From Heyndrickxia oleronia (GTDB taxonomy: Bacteria; Bacillota; Bacilli; Bacillales; Bacillaceae_C), in contig NZ_CP065424.1 of assembly GCF_017809215.1 (NCBI RefSeq), positions 4,998,501 through 5,062,500 on the forward strand: 64,000 nt of DNA, in the 5' to 3' direction. The stretch's first letter is position 1. Each line of letters begins with the position of its first letter. The notes below the pieces were generated by a model that had not been told where the DNA came from, did no database searches, and saw only the letters and a program-made list of their open reading frames with translations. Position numbers and translations under genes: made by a program. Positions 42,480 to 51,319 of the stretch are shown piece after piece.

Positions 42480-42947
42480 TTACTCCGAATTTTGTTTCCG
42501 TACTAATACCGATTTAATCGCTTGTTCAATTTCTTGATATCCAGTACAGCGGCAAATATTCGACTCTAGCCATTCTTGAATCATTTCATCAGATGCATCT
42601 GGATGTTGCTCAATCAGGGATTGACAATTCATAATAAAGCCTGGAGTACAGTACCCACATTGAAAAGCAAACTGTTCAATAAATGCTTGTTGAATAGGAG
42701 TATTTTCTAAGCCTTCAATGGTTGTAATCTCTTTGTCTACCCCCTCCACACCGAGCATAAGGCAGGATTTCATTGGCCATCCATCGACATGAACGGTGCA
42801 TGCACCACAATCTCCATTTAAGCAGCCCGGCTTTGCCCCTGTTAGTCCTAATTGGTTTCGTAAAACATTAAGAAGCGTTTCCGACGTTCGAATATTAACC
42901 TCCCGTCTTTCCCCGTTTACTTTTAAAGACATCGAAACCAATGACAC
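42480..42947 (-). CDS. Molybdo-hydroxylase (xanthine-dehydrogenase-like) [2Fe-2S] subunit
   Basis: A 155-aa electron-transfer subunit equivalent to PucE/CoxS. The plant-type ferredoxin half has CLNGDCGACTVH; the all-helical second [2Fe-2S] half has CGYC...CRCTGYQEI. It passes electrons from the Mo centre to FAD. The start is uncertain: the 42956 GTG overlaps the FAD-subunit stop but abuts AAGGAG, whereas the in-frame GTG at 42947 lies 8 nt from it and is preferred; an ATG lies 5 codons later. Last gene of the five-gene operon. Confidence 0.85.
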   Translation of the reverse strand: MSLVSMSLKVNGERREVNIRTSETLLNVLRNQLGLTGAKPGCLNGDCGACTVHVDGWPMKSCLMLGVEGVDKEITTIEGLENTPIQQAFIEQFAFQCGYCTPGFIMNCQSLIEQHPDASDEMIQEWLESNICRCTGYQEIEQAIKSVLVRKQNSE

Positions 42948-42952
42948 TTGCC

Positions 42953-43786
42953 TCACTCCTTCCCTAACTCTTGTAAAATATCAATCAACGTATTTTTTAA
43001 AACAAATATACGATATTCTGCCGATCCCTCTACATCATTTAATATGGGAGATGGGAGTCTTTCGACTGCACCGTTTATTTTTTCCTCCATTGATAAATCA
43101 CTGTTATTAAGCAATTCTTCTATTTCAAAGGCCCGAAAAGGAAAGGGACATAATCCGCTTATAGCTAATCTAATGGCTCCATCCACCTTTAGCGCAGCAG
43201 CAGTTAGTAACGGATAGCCTGTATTCCATTGTTTACGCCGCTTAATACTAATCGATGGAGCTTCTACAAATTTTTGATCGGTGCTCACTTGAATAAGAAA
43301 ATCGCCTTCACTTAAACATAAGCACTTCGAGAAAATTTCATGTATCGGGAAGATTTTCATTCCATCATGCATGGCAACCACCATTAAGCTATCAGATAAT
43401 AGAAAGGGGAGTACGGCTTCCCGATAAAAAATCTGTGCACAAATATTCCCACCTAATGTAATCTTTGTCCGTGCTGTATGATCGGCAATTTCACTAGCTG
43501 TCTCAGATAGTAGAGGAAATGGATTAGCTTCTTCAATTTGTACAAGGGATAGTCCTGCACCAAGGATCAGACGGCTTTCACTTTTAAAGAGCACATGGTA
43601 TTCAGGAATTCCTTTTAAATCAATGACAGCATCGGTATAAACCCAGTCTACTCTCCCAAGAGTAATGATCTCGGTTCCTCCTGAAAAATACATTGGTTTT
43701 CTTCCAGCATGCTTTAATGTTTGATACATAGTAAGGGCTTCCTGGATTGAGTTAGGACGATAATAATCAAAATCATATGGAATCAT
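42953..43786 (-). CDS. Molybdo-hydroxylase FAD-binding subunit
   Basis: A 277-aa subunit equivalent to PucC/CoxM, accepting electrons from the FeS subunit. N-terminal DYYRPNSIQEALTMYQ and FSGGTEIITLGR form the FAD phosphate-binding region; TKITLGGNICAQIFYREAVLPFLLSD is the second FAD signature, and CPFPFRAFEIEELL is near the C-terminus. Slightly short for the family but complete. Start ATG at 43786, GGAGGGG upstream, overlapping the Mo-subunit gene by 14 bp. Confidence 0.85.
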   Translation of the reverse strand: MIPYDFDYYRPNSIQEALTMYQTLKHAGRKPMYFSGGTEIITLGRVDWVYTDAVIDLKGIPEYHVLFKSESRLILGAGLSLVQIEEANPFPLLSETASEIADHTARTKITLGGNICAQIFYREAVLPFLLSDSLMVVAMHDGMKIFPIHEIFSKCLCLSEGDFLIQVSTDQKFVEAPSISIKRRKQWNTGYPLLTAAALKVDGAIRLAISGLCPFPFRAFEIEELLNNSDLSMEEKINGAVERLPSPILNDVEGSAEYRIFVLKNTLIDILQELGKE

Positions 43787-46103
43787 TTAAATTCCCCTCC
43801 TTTGTTCTCCAAAGTAATTCAGGAACAAGGGGGAGTTGGTGCACTGAAACTCCAGCTGCTACTGACAAACAGTTTCCAAGAGCTGCGGGCATCCCTAATA
43901 TTCCATGCTCACCTACTCCACGTAAGCCAAAGGGTGAATCTAGCTGTGGTGTTTCAATAAAATCTACACGGTACTCAGGATTCTCACCGTAATGAATAGG
44001 GCGGTACGTTCTTAATTGCGGATTCAATACCCTTCCTAGTTCATCAAAAATAAACGTTTCGCGCCCTGCATAGGCAAGGCCCATGTTCATAGCTCCTATT
44101 ACTTGACCTTTTGCGGTTTTTTCATTTAATACTCTTCCTATATCAACCACCGTACTCGCTTTGATAATCTTATAGGTGTAATCCCTACGATCAAATTCTA
44201 CTTCGACAACCGAAGCACAAACCGTCCATTCCGGTCCTGGTTTTCCAGCACCTGTTTCCTTATCAATATACGTCATTCTACGTAAAATATAGTTTCCTTT
44301 ACCGATGATTTGACCACCTATAGCATTTCCATTTGGATACGTATACCCATATACAATCTCTGGGAAGGCCAACCCCACCTTGGGATCATCCCTTAAAAAC
44401 ACACGAGAATTAGCGACAACTAAATCCTCTGGGGAGCATCTAAGTACACACGAAGCGACATCTTTTAGTTGTCTTTCTACATCTGCTGCAGCTTCTAATA
44501 ATGCTCTCCCTGCCATAAATGTTCCTCTACTTGCAACAGTTTTCCAATGCTCAGGTGTTGTCTGAGTGTCTACTTCCATTCGCACATGAATTTGATCCAC
44601 ACTCATCTGTAACCTTTCAGCAAGCATTTGGGCGAGAACAGTTTTGGTTCCAGTACCAATTTCAATAACACCTGAAATTAAATTAATACTCCCATCTGAA
44701 TTAAAGGTTAGAATGACACCTGAGCTTGCATTCGTATCAATAGTTGACGTTTTCCAGCCACAACTTGCTCCTTTTACACGAACAAAACGATCGTTTATTT
44801 CAATAATCTGTCCTTCTTCCCAATTAGATAATTGCTTCACACGTTCAATGCATTTTCTTAAATTCCCTACAGTACTTTGATTCAGCTCCACCTGAGTAGG
44901 AGTAGTATCCCCAGGAAGAATGGCATTAATATAACGTAATTCAAAAGGATCCATTTGTAATTTTTCTGCCAACAGATCCATTGTGCGTTCAAATGCAAAT
45001 AAAAGCTCAGAATGACTAAAACCTCGAAATGGAGCAGAGTAAGGATGATTTGTGTACATACAGTATGAATCACACCAAATATTCTCGATATGATACGGAC
45101 CGGTACAATCGACTGCGGCTGCTCTACTTAAATCAATCGATTTATCCGAATAGGCCCCACCATCAAATAAGAAAGTAATTTCCGCAGCAGTTAGCCTTCC
45201 TTCGTTCGTACAACCTAGTTTAACTTTTGCTTCTAAACCGATATGGCATGGTGCTGTCAACATATCTTGTTCTCTTGAATATCTTATTTTGACAGGCCTA
45301 CCACCAACTGCTTTTGAAGCAAGATAGGCAAGAATTTCTACTTGGGTAGAGGCCTTGCCTCCGTAACCACCACCAACTAATGGAGTTTTCACAATGATTT
45401 TGCCAAGTTCTTCATTAAAATAATTGCTAATCAACTTTTTGACCATAAATGGAGCTTGAGAGGTTGTCGAAATAATGATCTTTCCATCAGGTTTTATTTC
45501 TGCAGTCGCACACCGTGTCTCCATGGCAGCGTGGTCAGAAGGTTTAAGGGAAAAACTCCCCTCCACGGTTAAGTCACTCTGGTTCCAGCCCATTTCGATA
45601 TTCCCTTTACGAATCTTTTGCAGGCTAGCAATATTGGTCCCTGGTACCGGATAAACAGCGGGAATCTTTTCATAACTCCCTAGATTTTCATGTATAATTG
45701 GCGCATCTTCATGCATAGCTTCACTCGGTGAGTTAACAACTGGCAAAGGATCATATTGAATGTTAATTAATTTGGCTGCATGTTTGGCGATCATTAAAGT
45801 ATCTGCTACGACTACAGCTACTACCTCCCCATGGTACCGAACTTTATCAACTGCTATTGGTGGGCGGTCTTTCATTTCCTCACCTACTAGTGGAAAACGC
45901 TCACCAGCAATGACCGCTCGTACCCCCTGAACTTTTCTAGCACGAGCAGTATCAATTTTCACTATTTTTGCATGACCTAGTGGACTGATAACTAGGGCTC
46001 CATGAAGCATGTTAGAAGTGGTGTAATCATTTATATATTTTGCTTTTCCTGTTACCTTTTCTATTGCATCCTTCCGCGTTATCCCCTTTCCAAGCACATT
46101 CAA
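43773..46103 (-). CDS. Molybdo-hydroxylase molybdopterin-binding subunit
   Basis: A 776-aa catalytic subunit of the xanthine-oxidase family, equivalent to PucD. Motifs are GGGYGGKAST (pterin), APFRGFSHSELLFAFERTMD (substrate-pocket Arg region), ASRGTFMAGRALLEAA, and the C-terminal GVGEHGILGMPAALGN with the catalytic Glu. The CO-dehydrogenase loop AYxCSFR is absent, so it is not CODH. The purine-type pocket cannot be confirmed; xanthine, another purine, nicotinate or an aldehyde are possible. The start is TTG at 46103, 8 nt after GGAGG and overlapping the preceding stop. Confidence 0.88.
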   Translation of the reverse strand: MNVLGKGITRKDAIEKVTGKAKYINDYTTSNMLHGALVISPLGHAKIVKIDTARARKVQGVRAVIAGERFPLVGEEMKDRPPIAVDKVRYHGEVVAVVVADTLMIAKHAAKLINIQYDPLPVVNSPSEAMHEDAPIIHENLGSYEKIPAVYPVPGTNIASLQKIRKGNIEMGWNQSDLTVEGSFSLKPSDHAAMETRCATAEIKPDGKIIISTTSQAPFMVKKLISNYFNEELGKIIVKTPLVGGGYGGKASTQVEILAYLASKAVGGRPVKIRYSREQDMLTAPCHIGLEAKVKLGCTNEGRLTAAEITFLFDGGAYSDKSIDLSRAAAVDCTGPYHIENIWCDSYCMYTNHPYSAPFRGFSHSELLFAFERTMDLLAEKLQMDPFELRYINAILPGDTTPTQVELNQSTVGNLRKCIERVKQLSNWEEGQIIEINDRFVRVKGASCGWKTSTIDTNASSGVILTFNSDGSINLISGVIEIGTGTKTVLAQMLAERLQMSVDQIHVRMEVDTQTTPEHWKTVASRGTFMAGRALLEAAADVERQLKDVASCVLRCSPEDLVVANSRVFLRDDPKVGLAFPEIVYGYTYPNGNAIGGQIIGKGNYILRRMTYIDKETGAGKPGPEWTVCASVVEVEFDRRDYTYKIIKASTVVDIGRVLNEKTAKGQVIGAMNMGLAYAGRETFIFDELGRVLNPQLRTYRPIHYGENPEYRVDFIETPQLDSPFGLRGVGEHGILGMPAALGNCLSVAAGVSVHQLPLVPELLWRTKEGNLNDSI

Positions 46104-46729
46104 TTCTCATCCCTCCCCATTGTGAGTTTCCGAATTAATGAATAATCCTCCTCATTATCAACATCCATGAAGGGCACCTCATCATTAAACTCGATACATA
46201 CTTTCCTTTTACTTTTCTTTAGTAATTGCCTCGCTCCAATATCCCCCTCTAGCTCTAGTAGTTTTGGAAAGGCTTGATGGGAAAAAAGGATAGGTGGTTT
46301 AGAAATTCCATTAAAGGAGGATGCAACAACTTCCAAGTCCCTATTTGATGTATAAGTATGAATTAGTTGATGAATAATTTGTCGGGAAATTAATGGTTGG
46401 TCCGCAAGAAACACGATTACAGCATCCGCTTCCATACTCATGGCCTTCATAACTCCACATCTTAAGGAGTAGGCCTGCCCCTGTTCCGCCTCCGTACATA
46501 AAAAAGAACACCACTTCTTATTCAACAAAAGAGGTGGTGTAATCCACGATGGCACCTCAGACGTTGGAGTGATTACAATAGTAAAATCCAGATCTGTTTG
46601 CATGATCGTCTTCAAAGCGATACTGCCTAGGCAATCATCTAATAAAGGTAAGTCAAGCTTATTCTTCTTCCCCATTCTACTGCTCCTGCCAGCAGCAAGG
46701 TAAATACCAATAATTCTGCTTTTACTCAT
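46100..46729 (-). CDS. MobA/MocA-like molybdopterin nucleotidyltransferase
   Basis: A 209-aa cofactor-maturation enzyme (PucB/MocA group) that adds a nucleotide to the molybdenum cofactor. The N-terminal loop LAAGRSSRMGKKNKLDLPL is the nucleotidyltransferase signature; IVFLADQPLISRQIIHQL holds the metal-binding Asp. For the xanthine-dehydrogenase class, cytidylation is the expected reaction, by analogy. The start overlaps xdhC by 8 bp with AAGGAGA upstream, and its stop overlaps the Mo-subunit start. Confidence 0.82.
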   Translation of the reverse strand: MSKSRIIGIYLAAGRSSRMGKKNKLDLPLLDDCLGSIALKTIMQTDLDFTIVITPTSEVPSWITPPLLLNKKWCSFLCTEAEQGQAYSLRCGVMKAMSMEADAVIVFLADQPLISRQIIHQLIHTYTSNRDLEVVASSFNGISKPPILFSHQAFPKLLELEGDIGARQLLKKSKRKVCIEFNDEVPFMDVDNEEDYSLIRKLTMGRDEN

Positions 46730-47729
46730 TGAATCTCCTTGGATTCCGGAGAGCTTTTATCATCTCAGCTACTATACTTATGGCAATTTCCTCTGCTCCC
46801 TTTGATCCAATTGAGATTCCAACTGGGGAAGAGATCCAATCTGGAATGTCATTTTGATTCAATAGACGTTTCGTTCTTTCTTTTGGACCCAATATACCTA
46901 GATAGGATAGGTTTTTATCGATCAGAATAGATAGGAGTTCTTTATCCTTTTGAAAATCATGAGTCATCAAAACCACAAAATCTCCATTCTTTATATCTAG
47001 CTTTTCATCTATTTCACGCGGGAAACATACAATCAAACTGCTTGCAAAAGGGAAATTTACTTTATTACAGTAATGAGATCGCCAATCACAGATGATCACT
47101 TCAAAGCCCACCTGAGCAGCAAAATTTTCCAAAGGTCTTGCATCAAAGCCTGCTCCGAAAACAATAACTCGTGGTCTCGGCATATAATGATGGCTAAATA
47201 TTGGAAGCAAACCTTCTGTATAGAATAGTCCACTCTTATTAGGAAAAACAGGTAAATCCGTTAGATAGGACAAATCACCAAATGCAGCCCCATCCTGAGG
47301 AATATAGCTATTCGAAAGTAGGTTAAAATCCTTATCAAATCGTTTTAAATGAATAACAGATTGCCCTTTATCCAAAAAATACTTTACTTGCATCAAATCG
47401 TTTCTTAACGGTTCTTTCAACGGTTCTAATAATATATGCACGATTCCATTGCAGCCTGCCCCTTGGCCCCAGATTAAATCGGATTCCCCTCTAAGGTCAT
47501 AGATTAACAGTTTTGACTCCCCTTGCTTCCAAACTTGCTTTACATGACATTTAACATCCTCTTCTAGACATCCTGCGCTTAACATCCCAATTTGTTCCCC
47601 ATTTTCCTCAATGAGCATACAGGAACCTTCCTTTTTATATGAAGATCCTTCAACATGTATAATAGTTGCCAGAACACTGCTCTCTTTCAAAAAAGGAAGT
47701 TTTAATAATATTGGTAAAATGTCCTCCAT
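46722..47729 (-). CDS. XdhC/CoxI-family molybdenum-cofactor insertion protein
   Basis: A 335-aa maturation factor (PucA group) that binds and protects sulfurated Mo cofactor and delivers it to the hydroxylase. The N-terminal XdhC domain has ATIIHVEGSSYKKEGSCMLI and SAGCLEEDVKCHV; the C-terminal Rossmann domain has VIVFGAGFDARPLENFAAQVGFEV and GILGPKERTKRLL. The ATG at 47729 (MEDILPILLKLP) is preferred because a longer in-frame start at 47771 lacks a ribosome site. First gene of the operon with order C-insertion, MobA-like, Mo, FAD, FeS. It is 67 bp downstream of the FUSC gene on the same strand. Confidence 0.82.
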   Translation of the reverse strand: MEDILPILLKLPFLKESSVLATIIHVEGSSYKKEGSCMLIEENGEQIGMLSAGCLEEDVKCHVKQVWKQGESKLLIYDLRGESDLIWGQGAGCNGIVHILLEPLKEPLRNDLMQVKYFLDKGQSVIHLKRFDKDFNLLSNSYIPQDGAAFGDLSYLTDLPVFPNKSGLFYTEGLLPIFSHHYMPRPRVIVFGAGFDARPLENFAAQVGFEVIICDWRSHYCNKVNFPFASSLIVCFPREIDEKLDIKNGDFVVLMTHDFQKDKELLSILIDKNLSYLGILGPKERTKRLLNQNDIPDWISSPVGISIGSKGAEEIAISIVAEMIKALRNPRRFNE

Positions 47730-47795
47730 ACATTCACCACTTTCCTGTGTACTATATAAAAGTATATTCATCTGGGATAAGAGATTAGAAGTGAA

Positions 47796-48788
47796 TCATG
47801 AAGAACTACCGTTTAAAAATTCCTTCGTTTCTTGAAATAGTGACACATGATATTGCCAATTGATTAACTCCATTGGTATGGATATAATCATAGAGTCATT
47901 CGTCACAATAGGGGAATTACTACTTATATTGCTCGCCCTCTCACTAAACAACTTCATTTGATTTGCCCATGAAGCTTTGTCCTGGTCTGTCATTGTACCT
48001 GCCTTTCCCCATTCTTTGAATGTTCCTGTTACATTCGATAAATATAAATAACCTTTACTAATGTTTTTCGTTTTTTGATGTAAAATCTTTACTACTTCCC
48101 CTTTCTTCGAACAAAAAGGAAAGTAGCTAAAAGTCTTTGAAGTTTGATTTAAATCCATTTTCATTTGATCAAGATACTGATAATCTTTTTTTAACTGATT
48201 TTGGAATTCCACTCCTTTTACAGGATCACATCCACCTTTTATCCAGTTTGAAAGTTCAATGAACATTCCTGTTAAATGATTGCTGTAATTGTTACATGCA
48301 TTTGTAGCCTTTTTTATACCTGAAGATGGAAAAACATAAACTTTCACTAAAATAGCTACAATCGCCCCAATCAATGTATCCTTGATCCGATCCCATGCAT
48401 AACCATTAGATTGTTGCTCTAGAGCCAACACTAATAGGATCGACAAGGCTACCTGCTCGATAATCACCTTATTTAATTTCATCCATTTTGCTATGAATGA
48501 TCCTCCTAAAATAAAAATCCCTAAGGTAAAACCATTTACTTGAACATACTTTGCTAGCAAAACAATTAATATGATGCCAATCACTGTACCAACGAAACGA
48601 TAAAATGAAAATAGAATGGTTTTCTCTAGAGTTGTTTTAATACACAAAATAATCGTCAATGGGGCTAAATAAGGATGCTGCGAACCTGTAAATTTGGCTA
48701 TCTCCCATGATAATGCAGAGGCAATCGCAATTTTCCAAATCATCATTGATTGATTTTCAAAGACTGAATTCTCCTTCTTCTGCTTCAT
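47796..48788 (-). CDS. FUSC / aromatic-acid exporter (ArAE) family membrane protein
   Basis: About 330 aa. Six closely spaced N-terminal helices (MIWKIAIASALSWEIAKFTGSQHPYLAPL...ILLVLALEQ) with the ArAE feature of a single half-unit, then a ~180-residue cytoplasmic helical domain. The start is unclear. The open frame continues upstream through ATG and TTG codons into the repeat element at 48841, but no ribosome site precedes them; AAGGATGG precedes the ATG at 48788. Substrates of the family are aromatic acids. Close upstream position to the molybdo-hydroxylase operon suggests joint function. Confidence 0.7.
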   Translation of the reverse strand: MKQKKENSVFENQSMMIWKIAIASALSWEIAKFTGSQHPYLAPLTIILCIKTTLEKTILFSFYRFVGTVIGIILIVLLAKYVQVNGFTLGIFILGGSFIAKWMKLNKVIIEQVALSILLVLALEQQSNGYAWDRIKDTLIGAIVAILVKVYVFPSSGIKKATNACNNYSNHLTGMFIELSNWIKGGCDPVKGVEFQNQLKKDYQYLDQMKMDLNQTSKTFSYFPFCSKKGEVVKILHQKTKNISKGYLYLSNVTGTFKEWGKAGTMTDQDKASWANQMKLFSERASNISSNSPIVTNDSMIISIPMELINWQYHVSLFQETKEFLNGSSS

Positions 48789-48840
48789 ATCTTCCATCCT
48801 TTTCAATCGTTCATAGCGTTTTTGTTTCCTCATTTTTTTA

Positions 48841-49005
48841 TGCTCGTTTCTCAAATATAGTGGCTATTTAAGTAAAGCTTTAACTAATAAAGGGGTCGCT
48901 ACACTTTTCAATTTAATGCGAAATGAACTTGCAATCTCCATAAGAACCTGATGTAAAAGCCGACATTTGAGCTCTTACATAAGCTACAAGCTATACGAAA
49001 ACGGC
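48841..49005 (+). repeat. Dispersed MITE-like element, copy D (intact)
   Basis: About 165 bp: left TGCTCGTTTCTCAAATATAG, right ATAAGCTACAAGCTATACGAAAACGGC. The flanks ATTTTTTTA and ATTTAATTA are only loosely alike, so the target duplication is uncertain. It directly abuts the 5' end of the FUSC reading frame. The remainder of the 48789-49242 gap has no clear gene or promoter. Confidence 0.75.
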
Positions 49006-49242
49006 ATTTAATTAAGAGTTTATTCGCTGCATACATACTTTTCACGAAATACTTGGTTCATATTCGACATTAAAAAAATATTTTAGTCATATTACAAAAA
49101 TGTTACACATAGTAGTTAAAGAAAAAATTGTATTCTCGCAATCTGCAAAAATGGAAATGGAAGCACGAGCAGAATTGTAGAAAATGGGAATACCTCATAC
49201 TACTTAAATAATAGATTTGGGGATACGAGGTGAGAAGGAAAT

Positions 49243-50211
49243 ATGCAGGATGCATTGCTAAAAGTAGAGGGACTAAAAACTTATTTCTATTTAGACGACA
49301 AGAAAATTGCTAAAGCAGTAGACGGGATTGACTTTTCTATTTATCCAGGCGAAACTGTTGCTCTCGTTGGAGAATCCGGAAGTGGGAAAAGCATCACATC
49401 CCTTTCAATTATGCAGTTAATTAATAAACCAGGAAAAATCAAAGAGGGCACAGTTATATTTAACGGAGAAAACCTACTAAACTTTTCGGACAAACAAATG
49501 GCGAAAATTAGGGGCAATGACCTTGCAATGATCTTCCAGGAGCCAATGACAGCTTTAAATCCGGTATTCACGATTGGCAATCAAATCGTGGAAACCTTAA
49601 TCAAACACAAAAAATTAACAAAAAAACAAGCCTATAGTAAAGCGATCGAAATATTGAAAATGGTCGGATTCCCCAGGGCAGAGGAAACTATTAAAGAGTA
49701 TCCTCACCAATTATCAGGAGGAATGCGCCAGCGAGCAATGATTGCAATCGCCATGTCATGCGATCCTAAATTACTAATTGCAGACGAGCCTACAACTGCA
49801 TTAGATGTGACTATCCAAGCACAAATTTTGGATCTAATGAATGAAATGAAGAAAAAATTCAATACGGCCATACTTTTAATTACTCATGATCTTGGAGTGG
49901 TGGCAGAGTATGCAGATCGGGTCATGGTGATGTACGGTGGACAAATTGTGGAAGATACAACGGTTGAAAGATTATTTTCTAATCCACAGCACCCATATAC
50001 AATTGGCCTACTTGAAAGCTTACCAAGTATTGATAAAGAGGTAAAAAGACTAGGTGCGATTAAAGGAACAGTGCCACCTTCCTATAACTTTCCAAAAGGC
50101 TGCCGTTTTTCCGATCGATGTCCGAAAGTTATGGAAAAATGTAAAGAAGCTCTGCCACAGCTACAAACAACAGAATCTGGACATGATGTTCGTTGTTATA
50201 TCTATGAATAA
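49243..50211 (+). CDS. appD: Oligopeptide ABC transporter ATPase AppD
   Basis: A 322-aa ATPase of the OppD/DppD class. Walker A GESGSGKS (~38-45), Q-loop [12 protein letters not shown], signature [15 protein letters not shown], Walker [13 protein letters not shown], switch His [13 protein letters not shown]. The C-terminal oligopeptide extension with four cysteines (CRFSDRCP..C...C) may bind an FeS cluster. First gene of a five-gene operon ordered D-F-A-B-C, exactly that of B. subtilis appDFABC. AGGTGAGAAGGA precedes the ATG. Confidence 0.85.
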   Translation: MQDALLKVEGLKTYFYLDDKKIAKAVDGIDFSIYPGETVALVGESGSGKSITSLSIMQLINKPGKIKEGTVIFNGENLLNFSDKQMAKIRGNDLAMIFQEPMTALNPVFTIGNQIVETLIKHKKLTKKQAYSKAIEILKMVGFPRAEETIKEYPHQLSGGMRQRAMIAIAMSCDPKLLIADEPTTALDVTIQAQILDLMNEMKKKFNTAILLITHDLGVVAEYADRVMVMYGGQIVEDTTVERLFSNPQHPYTIGLLESLPSIDKEVKRLGAIKGTVPPSYNFPKGCRFSDRCPKVMEKCKEALPQLQTTESGHDVRCYIYE

Positions 50212-50224
50212 GGAGGAAGTTTAT

Positions 50225-51235
50225 GTGCAATTAGACAATGTTAAAGAAAGACAAGTAGAAACAGACACATACCTATTACAAGCTAAAAATATTAAAAAGT
50301 ACTTCCCAATTAAAGGAGGAATTTTAAAATCAACTGTTGGTCATGTAAAAGCTGTAGATGGAGTTTCTCTAAATATTAAAAAAGGGGAGACACTTGGAAT
50401 TGTTGGGGAATCCGGTTCAGGAAAATCCACACTTGGAAGAGTTATCCTCCGCCTACATGAACCAACTGAGGGACAAATCATCTTTGAAAACCAAGACATT
50501 TCCCATTTAAGGAATCGAAGGCTTCGACCTTTTAGAAAAGATATGCAGATTGTCTTTCAAGACCCTTTTGCCTCATTGAACTCAAAAATGAGCGTAGCTG
50601 AATTAATTGAGGAGCCTCTTGTGGTACAAACATCGCTAAATAAAAAGGAACGAAAAGACAAAGCAATTGAACTGCTTGAAAAGGTTGGGCTGCGTCCCGA
50701 CGATCGCCTGAAATATCCTCATGAATTTTCCGGAGGTCAAAGGCAACGAATAAGTATTGCCCGTGCTCTCGCCCTTAAACCAAAATTTGTTATTTGTGAT
50801 GAGCCTGTTTCTGCATTGGATGTATCTATACAGGCACAGGTACTAAATTTAATGTCTGATCTTCAAGATGAATTTGACTTAACCTATTTATTTATTTCAC
50901 ACGATCTAAGTGTTGTGAAGCATATTAGCGATCGTGTAGCTGTCATGTATCTTGGCCGAATCGTAGAAATAGCTGAAAAAAAGGAGTTATACGAGGAACC
51001 GTTACATCCATATACACAAGCACTTCTATCCTCTGCACCAACAACAAATATCCACATAAGACGTGAAAAAATAACTTTAAAAGGAGATCTCCCTAGCCCA
51101 TCCAATCCACCGTCTGGATGTGCGTTCCGAACCAGATGCCCACATGCTTTCGAAAAATGTGCTATAGAAAGACCTGAACTATCTACCATGACCACCAATC
51201 ACTTTGTAGCCTGCCATCTTTACTCAGAAAAATAA
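50225..51235 (+). CDS. appF: Oligopeptide ABC transporter ATPase AppF
   Basis: A 336-aa ATPase, heterodimer partner of AppD. Walker [11 protein letters not shown]-loop IVFQDPFASLN, signature FSGGQRQRISIARAL, Walker B FVICDEPVSALD, switch His ISHDLSVVKHISD, and the cysteine-bearing C-terminal extension (CAFRTRCP). The KYFPIKGGILKSTVGHVKAVDGV stretch is typical of the F subunit. The GTG start at 50225 lies 8 nt after GGAGG. A longer in-frame extension would overlap appD in another frame and lacks a ribosome site. Confidence 0.85.
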   Translation: MQLDNVKERQVETDTYLLQAKNIKKYFPIKGGILKSTVGHVKAVDGVSLNIKKGETLGIVGESGSGKSTLGRVILRLHEPTEGQIIFENQDISHLRNRRLRPFRKDMQIVFQDPFASLNSKMSVAELIEEPLVVQTSLNKKERKDKAIELLEKVGLRPDDRLKYPHEFSGGQRQRISIARALALKPKFVICDEPVSALDVSIQAQVLNLMSDLQDEFDLTYLFISHDLSVVKHISDRVAVMYLGRIVEIAEKKELYEEPLHPYTQALLSSAPTTNIHIRREKITLKGDLPSPSNPPSGCAFRTRCPHAFEKCAIERPELSTMTTNHFVACHLYSEK

Positions 51236-51237
51236 AA

Positions 51238-51288
51238 TGAGTGATTCAAAGGAGGTGATGCACAGAGATTCACATTTGAAGTCCTAGT
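51238..51288 (+). CDS. Possible 16-aa peptide with a full-length anti-SD match
   Basis: ATG at 51238 opens MSDSKEVMHRDSHLKS, ending at TAG. Inside it, AAAGGAGGTGAT (51248-51259) is a perfect 12-nt complement of the 16S 3' end. The internal ATG 2 nt after GGAGGTG would give MHRDSHLKS. Spacing is poor, so this may instead be a ribosome-holding site. Confidence 0.2.
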
Positions 51289-51319
51289 TTTCTTTAAAGA
51301 TAAAAAGGGGTGGAAAAAT

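Noticed and set aside
43773-46103. Aerobic carbon-monoxide dehydrogenase large subunit
   Set aside because: The CODH-specific AYxCSFR active-site loop is absent; the enzyme belongs to the wider xanthine-oxidase family.
50054-50224. N-terminal extension of AppF overlapping appD
   Set aside because: It lies within appD in another frame, lacks a ribosome site and adds residues unrelated to the family; GTG at 50225 has a proper site.
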